From: Chamaecrista fasciculata
Lineage: Eukaryota > Streptophyta > Magnoliopsida > Fabales > Fabaceae
Direction: 5' to 3'
Length of the DNA stretch: 64,000 bases
NCBI GenBank assembly: GCA_003254925.1
Contig: QANZ01005364.1
Coordinates: forward strand, 124,001-188,000
Shown here: one piece after another, positions 24,372-34,649 of the stretch
Numbering within the stretch: position 1 is the stretch's first letter
Layout: the number at the start of each line of letters is the position of its first letter
Position numbers and translations under genes: made by a program
Notes under the pieces: model-generated
Database searches by the model: none
What the model was told of the DNA's origin: nothing
Seen by the model: only the letters and a program-made list of their open reading frames with translations

Positions 24372-24911
24372 TCCCCCTCCCACACTCAAGCATTTAATGC
24401 CAAGATATTGGCATTAAATGCCAGGATCCGTGAAAGCACGTGACAGGACAAGAAGGACACGCAAAAGGACTAAAACGCCCCCTGCGCGCAGACCAAACCA
24501 TGAAAAGCACTCCTGGCTATCACTGACAACCAGGAGAGAAGGTTGGAAATCCCACCGTACCCTGGCAGTGATAGCTGTCACCTCAAAAGCAGAAACCTAC
24601 ACCAACCCACTTTTCCTCACACATCCCGAGTACACCCCTGACGTCTCAGAGAGAGACCTCGTACGAACATGAGACAAAAGGGAAGGAGGATAAAAGGAAA
24701 AGGGGGGACCTTTTCTAAGGTAACGACTCTCTCTCTCTAAAAAGATTCAAACTCTCCAACTTTCTCTCACTAACTTAAGCATCGGAGAAGAATCGCAGGG
24801 AACCCCCTGTGCATTCTCATTTGCAGGTTCCGACGACTCCTACTTGCCGGAAACTGCCCTCAACTGTGAACTCAAGGTTAGATTTATCCTAATCCAGCTT
24901 TGTAGTTTTCA
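24372..24911 (+). repeat. LTR of a Tat-type retrotransposon inserted in the MULE
   Basis: The 3' part, from 'aacttaagcatcggag' (24773) to 'agctttgtagttttca' (24896-24911), matches the end of the complete solo LTR at 34045-34596. It includes 'tcgcaggga', 'cccctgtgc' and 'actgtgaactcaaggttagat'. It ends in CA at 24911. The 5' parts of the two LTRs differ, so they are related but distinct families. The left border and target duplication lie in the gap. A small inverted repeat, 'ggcattaaatgcc', occurs at 24410-24422. Confidence 0.7.
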
Positions 24912-25527
24912 GAAACACTTGTGTGTGCCACTATTTTGGGTAGAGCTCATAATATTGTTGTGCCCCTAAATTTATTTTGGGGAAGTCTCTCGTGTAATCC
25001 TACTATTATTTTAGTGGAAGAATTAGCTGGAGTTGGGATTGTGGACGTAGCCCAAACGTTTTGGATGAACCACGTTAATTTCTTGGTGCCATTTACCTTG
25101 CTTGTTTATTATGTTTTTCGCTTAATAGTACTGTCGGGACCAACACTTTAAACAAGAATTTAAATTTGAATTCGTCACATTATAGAAGATCTAACTTTCG
25201 TTAATATAAAAATTTTATTTAAATAGCCAACAAATGTCGATCTAGTTAGGAATGAGTCAACTCATAACCTACAAGGTCATGAGTTTGATTTCCACTGCCG
25301 ATGTGAAGGTCTTGTTGGTGGGCGATCTGTAGGCCAATTTCAACTCTCTCCCCAACTCCCCTTAAACAGGCCGATTTCAACGGCCTCAAATTTGAAAATT
25401 TGACCGGCTTTGCCGATCAAATTTTCAAAAAAAATTCGTGTGAAACCGAGCCGCTGTGGCTCGGTTTCAGACTGACACACGTCAGTCTGAAATCGAGTCA
25501 CAGCAACTCGATTTCAATTATTGTTAA

Positions 25528-25612
25528 CAAAAAAAAATTCATCCGGTGCCACGTGGCACCGGCTGATTNAAGAAAAAAAAATTCAGTCGGTGCCACGTGG
25601 CACCGGCTGATT
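25528..25612. repeat. Tandem pair of G-box palindromes in the MULE right arm
   Basis: A 44-bp unit is repeated (25528-25568 and 25572-25612). Each copy holds GGTGCCACGTGGCACC, a perfect palindrome centred on the G-box core CACGTG; the first copy extends to 20 bp (CCGGTGCCACGTGGCACCGG, 25543-25562). The left arm has the matching 'ccaatcagccggcaccgg' near 23350 without the central CACGTG. One base (25569) is N. Confidence 0.8.
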
Positions 25613-25738
25613 GGCTGTGAAGATCAAATGTGTGTTGGGTTAATGCGTATCCCATATGGGGAATTAAGAAAAAAAATTAGGTATCTTAATAAATAATTAA
25701 TTTATTTGTATTATTCATATAAAAAAACCATAAATCCC

Positions 25739-26340
25739 ACCTTCCTTTTACAAAATTAAGACAACACTAAATGACAAGTCCAAAAAATTAGGAGGATTTG
25801 GACCACAATACTTGGACCTCTTACAGCACATCTATATTGATATTTGAAGCCCACTAATGCTTCATTGGAGATTCGGTGCTGCAAATACATATGGTTAAAG
25901 TTGTCCCAATGGACCCAAAAAAATAAAGTTGTCCCCATTTTTTCTTTATTTTTTATTTTTAAAGATGTGAAGTGGTATTAGATATAAAAGCATATAAACA
26001 TAACTCAAATCTCACAACTTTATAGTTAGGACAAAATTGCAATGTTCCTTAATGACATGTTTACAGTTAAGCTTTTCAATAAAAATATAATATATAATTT
26101 TCTCTTTTTCTAAAAGCAAAAAAAAAATTCTCAATGATGTAATAATGAAAATATGTTATTCTCATATTTTTATTAGAATATTAGTTATCAATTGAAGTTA
26201 TATAAGAATTTCTCTTATAATTGTTAAAAGTGAAAACTCCACAATATTATTTTTGAGGATACCTGGCAACTACATGCACTAAACCTCATAGAATAACCGG
26301 AAAATAAAACCTTTAAAGGCATTGAATTAATAAAATCTCC
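25739..26340. other. Intergenic, nothing recognised
   Basis: AT-rich sequence with no supported feature. Confidence 0.45.
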
Positions 26341-26590
26341 ATCCAAACATTATCTTAGGAATAATTTGATTATATTACTCCTTACTAGTTATATACATTC
26401 ACTGTCACTCTATACTTTGTGCTAAGACAATTGAATATATATATATAATGGTCCCCTTTTTACTCTATTATAAGATTAATTATGACCTTGTCCAATCCAT
26501 CCAAACATTATCTTAGGAATGAATTTTTTATATTACTCCTTATTAGTTATACATTCACTGTCGCTCTATACTTTGTGCTAAGACAATTGA

Positions 26591-26634
<44 letters not shown>

Positions 26635-26706
26635 ATAGATATATATATATATATAATGGTCCCCTTTTTACTCTATTATAAGATTAATTATGACCTTGTC
26701 CAATCC
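26341..26706. repeat. Tandem duplication with an expanded TA/TG microsatellite
   Basis: The unit 26341-26498 (starts 'atccaaacattatcttagg', ends 'gaccttgtccaatcc') is repeated at 26499-26706. The second copy is longer because the short TA run of the first has become a compound (TA)n(TG)n(TA)n tract at about 26591-26655. Confidence 0.85.
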
Positions 26707-29035
26707 TGAAGAAAATTGTTTCAAATGTCATGTTACTAATAAAAAAAAAAAATGGGATACACATAGTTAAAAGGGTAATCATATGGACTCCAACAATTTG
26801 ATGCATCAATTTAATTTAAAAAAGGTTCAAATTTGTCACAAGGTGACAAACTACAACTCGAAGTTGAGCTTTCCAGAGTGAAATCCAAAGATTAAGTTTT
26901 GTTTTGAAGAGAAAATCAAGCAGATGATGGTGAAATAATATGCAGAAGCCTTTGCTCCACAGTAAGGTATCAGGCCTGCCACTTAAAATTTCAATGGAGC
27001 CTGCAATATAGAGCTCTAGCAAGATAGACAAGTATAGAAACATAATATTGGAACGCAAGTACTGCACATTCTCTAGATATATACTTATACATGAAAAATT
27101 CTGAGTGCAGCGGAATAATGGATTCAGACTCATAAATCACAATGTTCCCCTAACCGAATATATTCCAGCATACTCATACCTTGTGTTTCTGGCTTTTGCA
27201 TAGCCGTATTCTGACAACTGATAGCCGTGTAAGCCTTGAGCTAATTGATCAACTGAACAGTGATGCACACTATCCAGAAATCAATGGCAAACTTTCATGT
27301 AAAAGTATGTAAGCTTTCCACCAAGAAAGGAATGCAAAGAATATATTCACATTACTTGAAAAGTACAACATATTCACTATTCAGAAACTCTGGAAATATA
27401 CTGTTCTAATTTCTAAGCCACCATGACAAGGACAATGAGAATTAAATGGGCAACCCAAATGACCCAGCAGTATCACAAGCAGAAAAATTCTAGATGACAA
27501 ATCAATAATAATCTTGAGAAACAGTACAAACTAGTCACAGTTAGGCATGTAAATGAAAATATGCACTATGCACCCCTTTTTAGCAGGAGACAACTTGATT
27601 GTTTTACTAGAAGGTTTCAAGATGTGATCACTGACTATGTATTTTTTTTTTCAGGAGTTAACATATAAATTAGTTATTGAAAAATACACGGTTTCACAAC
27701 TCAATCCTTGACAGTCTTGTTTAAACTCTTTAGTCCCTAAAAGTTGTGAAACTAATACATTTAAGTCCTTTTATCATTGAGTTGTCAACTTGTATATCTT
27801 TTAGGGACCAAATTGTACGTTTACCCTTTTTTTAATGAGTCTCTAATATGGTTTCTTTTCCCAGTTACCACAAAACTAGCACTCCAAACTAGTGCACTCA
27901 TAATTTAGTTGATCATTAATTAAACTTCAAAAGGTAACAATCTCAAAAGGAGTGTGTGTGTGTGTGTGTGTGTGTGTGCATGTATAGAAGATGACTGTGG
28001 TCATTTTCACTTGCAAAACATAGATCAGTAATTCACTACACATGCATGAGCATGTAAGATAATTAACATTGGATAAGCTGAGGCGAAAGTTCGAAAGAAC
28101 CTATTAGGCATTCACAACACATTGGGTCAGCCAATTGCAGCTGCAAGATTTTGAGCTTGCACCCTTCGGGGAAACCGATATCTGAGGCTCACAGTGACAG
28201 GTGGCCTGAAATGGAAGAATGGGAGAATTCCTCAATGTTACAGACTAGGTGGCTCTCATTAAGAGCCATACTAGAAAAGTCACAGCCCTTGTCTGTACTG
28301 GGAAAAAGATGGCAAGCACTAACCATCATCTGTTGAAATCTTTGATAGCAACACCTAGATTTTTCATACTCAGCCCTGGAAAATGCAGGGGAAGCATCAA
28401 TAGTATCTTCAAACGGCATTGCTTATGCTGCCAACGCATGGAGTAACAGACACAATTCAGTATTTACATCTTCATAAAATGGTAGTGCAAATTTTTTTTA
28501 AAAAAAAAAAAAAAAAACTTCCATATAACAGTAGAGGTCCAAAGAGAATGCGTAACCATCTTTTGAAGTCAATTATTATTGAAACAAGAGAGAAATAGGT
28601 AAATCATAAACAGAGTGTGCTGATGGAAAATGGAGGAAAAGAATTTTTTATTAAGCCACTTTCAGCCATTCCTCCTCAACTCAAACATATTCTAAGAGAT
28701 AAAGATGCTATATTTAAATCTAAATCAAAGAAAATGTAACAAATGTCTGCAAAAACTAGAATGGGTGACATAAAGATCTTGGTGGTGTATGTCTCTCAGA
28801 ACAAGCCGAACACAAATTGAGAGGACTAAAGAACAAAATACTCAGGTTAGACTTCACAGAACTTCATTCCTTCACAAAGTTTAGCATATACATTCACATC
28901 AAGCTACACTAAATCATAAAACAAAAATGAAGGAAGGAAATGTCTCATCTGGCTTCTTATAGTCAAATGAGGCTAAGAAGAACAAACTATTAAACTTATT
29001 ACCAGTGAAAAAGTATTACTTTGCAAAAATTCCTG
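26707..29035. other. 3' flank of the Agenet/ENT gene; possible extra exon
   Basis: Mixed AT-rich sequence with a (TG)n run at about 27952-27980. On the minus strand, 28189-28419 stays open for 77 codons with ordinary codon composition ('FEDTIDASPAFSRAEYEKSR', 'FPSTDKGCDFSSMALNE'). It could be an exon of an unannotated or alternative transcript, but I recognise no domain and cannot place both splice sites. Confidence 0.35.
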
Positions 29036-30411
29036 TCATCTGGCAGGAATATTGTTTTCAGAAGAAATCAAATTTCGTAGCTCCATTAAATGTTCATCAT
29101 TTGATATATGGAGTGAAAGACGAAGATTTGTCATTAATTCTTCTTGTTCCCAACTTAATGGTCCTGATGCATGCAATGCCTCAATTGTACAACGATAGGC
29201 ATGCAACTCTAACCTATGGATTTCTGCCAGTAATTCTTCTTGTGTAGAAAGGGACCAATTCCCTTCCTCATATCTTCTCTCGCAAAAAGACTCAGCATCA
29301 TCAAGTACACCATCTACATCTTCAAGAGGACCTGCAGATACAGCATAACGCAATTTATAGGAATTGCTGCTAGCAATACTACAGCTACCAACGGAGCATG
29401 TTACGCTATCAGCATCATTTGATTTTATGTTTACTGCGAATGAACAACCAAAATCTCCAATTCGTTTCCTCCTCTCTATGTCTACGCCAGAAATCCCAGT
29501 TTTCCTGTTGTTTATCAAAGCAGGTACACATTCTTCGGGCAGAACTTTTCTCGGGGAAATGTCAGCATATACCTGTTTGGGTAGTGTGGATTGATTAGCA
29601 ACTCTTGCTCTGTGATACCTGCCTTCATTCTGAACTGCTCTAAACTTCTGGGGTGGTTCAACATACTTCTCAACTTGTGAATGGTGCCCTCGCTTCAATG
29701 TCTTAGAAGAAACACGATGAGATTCCGGAAAATTAACTCCTTTGTGTGCCGGTTGATAGTCTTCCTTTAAAGACAGTTTTGTCTTTGTGGTTGATTTTCG
29801 AACTTGGATACTGGACATTAAATTATGCCTTGAAGTAAGTATATCATCATGTTTTCCATCCTCACAGCTAACAGAAGCCTGCATACAGGAGAAAAATCAA
29901 TAAATATTTTTCAAACACAACACAAAGCATGGAGAACCAACAAATAATAATACAAATAACATCTCGTAAAGAAAAATAAGAAGATCCAAATAGATGGGAA
30001 AAATCAGACCTTTCCAACCACAATCCATTTGTTGTTCTGCCAAGACTGTCTCACTCGAACATCAAACTTGTTCACTTTAAATTCCAAAGAAGATCCAAGT
30101 AGCCGGACCAAAATGTATTTTTTCTGCATAACCTTCAAAACTATAGCCATTCTCCATGAGAAATTTTGGAAGACCTCTACAACATCGCCTGGATTCCAGT
30201 TCTCCATGACTCCAAGGGAAGGAGGGCATGGCCTTATCGATTCCCTCGATACCATCTCCATAATTGCCTCATCAGCAGTACCCTGATATCCTTCATATCT
30301 AACTGTGCAGAGTCGACCATTATCACATATGATTTCTGCACATCGCCAAGAGCCAGAAGGAACCTCCACTTTACTTAATACCTCCACCTTAGTTCCTTTC
30401 TCGAACCTCAT
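29036..30411 (-). CDS. Agenet (Tudor-like) and ENT domain protein
   Basis: Two coding exons, 30411-30010 and 29878-29036, join in phase 0 across a GT-AG intron to give 414 residues. Residues 1-65 and about 70-130 are two Agenet/Tudor-like units ('KGTKVEVLSK...GSWRCAEI', 'WNPGDVVEVFQNFSWRMAIVLKV'). The middle is polar and Lys/Ser-rich. The last 70 residues form an ENT domain ('LAEIHRLELHAYRCTIEAL', 'LSWEQEELMTNLRLSLHIS'), named after the EMSY N-terminus. Agenet units bind methylated histone tails in known plant proteins, and ENT domains mediate protein contacts, so a nuclear chromatin-reader role is inferred. Agenet-first order differs from the EMSY-like (EML) proteins, where ENT comes first. 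A non-coding first exon lies upstream behind a 1.06-kb leader intron. Confidence 0.85.
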
Positions 30412-31508
30412 TATTGCATAGATACCACTTCAAAAATTCAATCTAGACACCTGTTGTTCAAGATCAGAATTAAAATAAGAAACAGTGCAACATTTAGAAT
30501 TTCTATTAAGGATAAACACTGAATCTAAATACACAAATTTGTCAGCCACTCACAAAACAATAGAGGAAAAGGTTTTTGGTGATCATTTGCAATTTTGCAT
30601 CATGAAGAGGCTATAGAATGTATAATGATAACAATCAATAGACGGATTAGACATATATGTCAGAGTTATTGATAATAACAACATTAATAGTGTTACGAGA
30701 GTTGTAAGAATGAATTAATCTGATCTTGGTTTGTAGTGATTTAAAGAAAAGAAGAAGATCATGAGGGAGAACATGAAGAGAGAAGATAAAGAAAGAGCAA
30801 GAAATTAACTCCAGGATATGCAAAATAACTAGCTTTTAGGAAATCTAGTAAATTTAATAAACATACCAAGTTAAAAATTGGTTAGTAAACAAGCAGATGA
30901 CTAAAAAAATGAAGCCAGAACTCATTTTATGTGTATCTTCGAAGTAGAAAACAAAGCAACTGTTATGATTTTAGAGGCTTGATGGTAAACACAGACGGAG
31001 ACATATGAGTCAGTCATCACGAGAAGTGCCATCGATCAGATGATTCAATGCCGTCAAAATCTCAAGACAGCTAAAGGAATTAAACGACAGTAATTTGGGG
31101 GGTTTCAGGGTTCTATTTTCTCCCAGATGATTTTGTGATATCAGAGGAAAGAAAACAGATAAAACCCAGAAAAAAAAAGAAAAAAGAAAAAGCTTGTTAC
31201 TAAATCAGACAAACAGAAACCAAACAGGAAGATTATATGATTCTGCGTCTCCGTTTTTTTTCTCAGCAACCAAACAAACAAAGGTCAAAGAAAATGGACT
31301 CAAGCATTGATAAGAACAACTAGCGTGCAACAATAAACTAATCAAAATTGAAAGTTCAATGATTAAAAAAAAAAGAAAAACACAAAAATAGGCAGAAAAA
31401 TTAAGATAACAGAAGCTGAATTAGTACATAAATCCCAGAAGCCCCTGAAGATTGAAGAAGAAGAAGGAGATCGAATTGTAAAAAGGGTGAAGGAGAAGAA
31501 TCACTGAC

Positions 31509-31600
31509 CTTGTTCGGAATCAGAGGACGATGGTTTCGTCTCTCAAATTTTTTCAGTCTCCTTGTAATGTTGTGATGATTGTATTGTGGGTGTTTGCAGC
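31509..31600 (-). other. Probable 5' UTR exon of the Agenet/ENT gene
   Basis: On the minus strand the sequence before 31509 reads 'ccgaacaag' followed by donor GTCAGTG. An acceptor, 'cttgaacaacag', ends at 30451, 39 bp before the start codon. The AT-rich block between behaves as a leader intron. The upstream limit (transcription start) is approximate. Confidence 0.5.
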
Positions 31601-31619
31601 ATCGTTCTTGGTTTTATTT

Positions 31620-33566
31620 GCTCGTGTAAATCATCATCATATCAATGGTGTGTTTGCTATAAAATTTTTTTTGAAGGGGTTCCAAAAAAAATTAAAAGTT
31701 TAGTTTTTGATTGGGAATTAAAATAAAAATTAAAACTTTGATTATAATAAACGACGAATATGGTAAACTGAATTTTCTTTGCCAGGTTGCCAAAACTGCC
31801 CAAGAATAGCTTGTTGAGGTGGGAATTAACTGTTACATCTTATTGTATGCAGTGGGCGCAATACGCATACGCATGACTCACCACATTTTTTTCTTCCTTT
31901 TTTTTTTTTTTNACACCACTATTTTTACCAAGGTTAATATTGAATGGAAAATTAGAATTTATAGATAGGAAGAGCATCTTATTTTCTATTAAAGCTTCAT
32001 TTTAATAGTCTCACAAAAAAAATCTACTTTTCAGTTTTTAATTTTTTATATTTTCAACGATTTTTTAATAATAACAAACATTAATTAATTAATCCTTAAA
32101 ACTTTTTTTTTGTTACTTGAATAATGCGACTGTATGTTTATTGTTAAATGTAATATAATGATATTAGATGTATAATTTTTTTTTATAGCAAAAAATTTAG
32201 GTGAGTTGGATTCCGAAAGCACACTAAGGTTAAAGTAGGTTTTTAGGCTTTATGGGTGCTTACAGAGATACTTACAAATCGTCTACTAATAAAATCCTTA
32301 GATCGACAGTGAGAATCGAATTTACGATCTTATGGGATTATAAGTCGACTCTTTATCAACTGACCATAAATAAAAGATAAAATTAAATAGGAGGTATTCC
32401 GAGAATTATTTGGTCTCCTAATATTGACCCCTACTCTGACTTAGCATTATAAAATAATAACTATTTGGCCTTTATTCTTCCATAATTTTTTTTTGGTAAA
32501 CTATTCTTCCATAATTTAAATGCAACATATTCAAGAATACCATCACAACTAGTATTTATGTTATGCCTTCTCTTCACAATCCTCATCTTCTCAGCACTAT
32601 CATAATTTCCAAAGGACAGAGACTTTATAAAAATTTCTATCTAAATAAATCATGAAAATTCATAATGAATTCAATAATTATTAAATAATATTATTGGGGC
32701 TCATGATCATGGCATGTGCTTATATTAGTTTTTTCAGATTTTTTCAATGCCGTTCCTATCAATTATATTTTCTCTTTTTTTGTGTGTAAATAATTTTTAA
32801 TTGAAATAATAAAATGTGATTTTAATCACCAATTCATCAATTTTGTTTATTTTATTCATTTTGAATAAAATGTTTAATCTAAATAATTAAAAAGGTCAAT
32901 TTATTTTAATTTATAAATTTAGATTAACTTTCTTATACTTGGTTTATATTATTTTTACGCTATGATTCATTTTGCAAAAAGTTCTCATTTTATTATTCTC
33001 TGTATATAATGATTATATTGATTATACAAAAATTTGTCACATGCCTTCCTTAGTTTTATTGCTAAATGTTATATAAAAAAAAAGTATAAAAAAAGACTTA
33101 TATAAATTTAGTCCTTGGTATAATTGATACAAGTGTACAACGTACAAGATTCTGTTGAGAAATGGCTACCAAACAATGCTGCCTCAACAGTCAAAAACTA
33201 TTTGAATAGTTCCACTTAATTAATTACTTCTTTTGTATGGATTCCTTCTATTTTCTTAAGGACTTATCACTTTTTTATATACGCATATAATTTCTTTCTT
33301 TTTCTGTCTTTGATATTCCCAATTCAATCGGAAGATCGTTTCTCACCAAAAAAGAAAAAAAAAAAAAGTTTTTTCTCCTCAATTCGAAAGGTGTGGTCAA
33401 TTTAGAAGGCGTTGTATTGTTTATTTAGTTTATAGTGTATAAGAATTAAGAATTGAAAGAGTGAAATGAGGAATAAAAAATTTCAAGCAGCCATGACTTC
33501 TGAGTTCTGACTTTGAATATCATATATATAAAAGAGCAGCCATGCAAGAAATCAACCTTATGGTTT
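31620..33566. other. Intergenic with a possible SINE
   Basis: AT-rich sequence. On the minus strand, about 32370-32195, 'tggtcagttgataaagag' and 'taaattcgattctcac' resemble the A and B boxes of tRNA-derived plant SINEs. The 3' tail is not clear. Nothing else was recognised. Confidence 0.4.
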
Positions 33567-34649
33567 TAATTATTAGGTCAAAGAGTCATTTTGGTCCATT
33601 ATGTTTCAAAATGTTTAAGTTGGTCTTAAATATTAGCAAAATGATTCATTTTAGTCCTAGATATTGGTAAAATGTTTCACTTTGATCTCAAACTATTGAA
33701 TTTGATCATATTTTTCTCGTCTCTCATTTCAAATTCAAAGGACTTGTTAAGAGAAACTTGTAGCTTTGAATTCGTCGCATTTGAATGTGAAACGAGAGAA
33801 ATATGATCAACTTTACTTGTTTGACTATGAAACGAGCGGTCTAATTTTAGGACCGATTTGACCTCGTTTGTTGACGGCTCCAACTAGATAAAGAAAGTAC
33901 TATTTGAGAACAATACGTAGCTCTAAACTTGTCATGTGTGAACTTGAAACAAGTCATATTCAATAGTATGGGACCAAAATGAAACATTTTGCAAACATAT
34001 AGGACCAATTTGAATATTTTAAAACATAATAAACCAAAATGAACTGATATACACCCTTTTGTACCCAGGGTCCCCTCCCACTAAGACCCGTCGCCAGGAG
34101 CAAACCGGCAGGGTCCCCTCCCGCTCAGACCCGACGCCAGGAACAAGCTGGCAGGGTCCCCTCCCACTCTTAGCTGTCACGGGCCCACCATACAGATCTC
34201 CTCAGATCTGTATGGACACAATCCCCCAGATCTTGGGATACTTGCCTGACTCTACAGGCACAGGTCAACATCAACCACCTACCACACTGTACCTTCTCCT
34301 TCTACATATACACACTCATACACCTTAAACAAGGTAAGTAATGAATCTCTCCTGATCTCTTACTCCCATCTCCCACTCTCTCTCTAACTTGAGCTTCGGA
34401 GTGGATTCACAGGGGCCTCCCCCTGTGCAATCCTTCTTGCAGGTATCAAGTTCCTCACGGGGGATGGACCAGGATCGCAGGGAGCCCCCTGTGCTTCCTC
34501 TATCGGCAGGATCCGACGACCAACGACTACCGGAGACTGCCCTTCAACTGTGAACTCCAAGGTTAGATCTCCCCTGATCCAGCTTTGTAGTTTTCATGAA
34601 CATTAGGGCATACATTTAGGACCAAAATGACCCTTTAACCTAATTATTA
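33567..34649. mobile_element. Foldback MULE-MITE (GGTCAAAGAG family) carrying a solo LTR
   Basis: The element is 33576-34640. It starts GGTCAAAGAGTCATTTTGGTCC and ends with its inverted form (GGACCAAAATGACCCTTTAACC). The 9-bp flanks TAATTATTA are exact (33567-33575 and 34641-34649). About 510 bp is element sequence; the rest is the LTR at 34045-34596. Relatives are at 54822-56369 (opposite orientation), 40083-40574 and 20940-21220. Confidence 0.88.
34040..34601. mobile_element. Complete solo LTR with 5-bp target duplication
   Basis: The LTR is 34045-34596 (552 bp). It starts TGATATACAC and ends TAGTTTTCA, flanked by TGAAC on both sides (34040-34044 and 34597-34601). The relative at 56300-56350 shows the uninterrupted site ('aaaatgaacattagagc'), which confirms the insertion. 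'taacttgagcttcggagtgg' and 'cccctgtgc...tgcaggt' are Tat-type 3' LTR features. A CCCTGTGC-containing block occurs twice in the 3' third. Three 'agggtcccctcccnct' repeats lie near the 5' end. No internal retrotransposon sequence remains, as expected after LTR-LTR recombination. Confidence 0.88.

Larger units (their letters stand above)
23229..25738. mobile_element. Mutator-like element (MULE) with TIRs and 9-bp target duplication
   Basis: The element is 23238-25729. The ends are inverted: the left reads GGTTTTTTCATATTAATAAT and the right end's complement reads GGTTTTTTTATATGAATAAT. The similarity continues about 130 bp inward through 'gggatacgcatt' and 'ccaatcagccgg'. The flanks carry an exact 9-bp repeat ATAAATCCC (23229-23237 and 25730-25738), diagnostic of Mutator-type insertion. 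Inside are a transposase N-terminal fragment on the minus strand, an LTR inserted next to it, an assembly gap and GC-rich inverted motifs near both ends. It lacks a DDE catalytic domain and is non-autonomous. Confidence 0.85.

Noticed and set aside
24010..24417. Several open frames across the run of N at 24159-24371
   Set aside because: They exist only because N is read as open; there is no sequence support.
25236..25345. tRNA gene or SINE, because of 'ggtcatgagtttgatttcc'
   Set aside because: No cloverleaf can be drawn and the A box is poor; too weak to list as an RNA gene.
33677..33883. Similar 66-68-residue frames at 33677-33883 (-) and 56068-56268 (+), about two-thirds alike
   Set aside because: Both lie in copies of the same foldback family. 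The copies at 40083-40574 and 20940-21220 have stops in this frame, so the likeness reflects DNA similarity and not a conserved protein.
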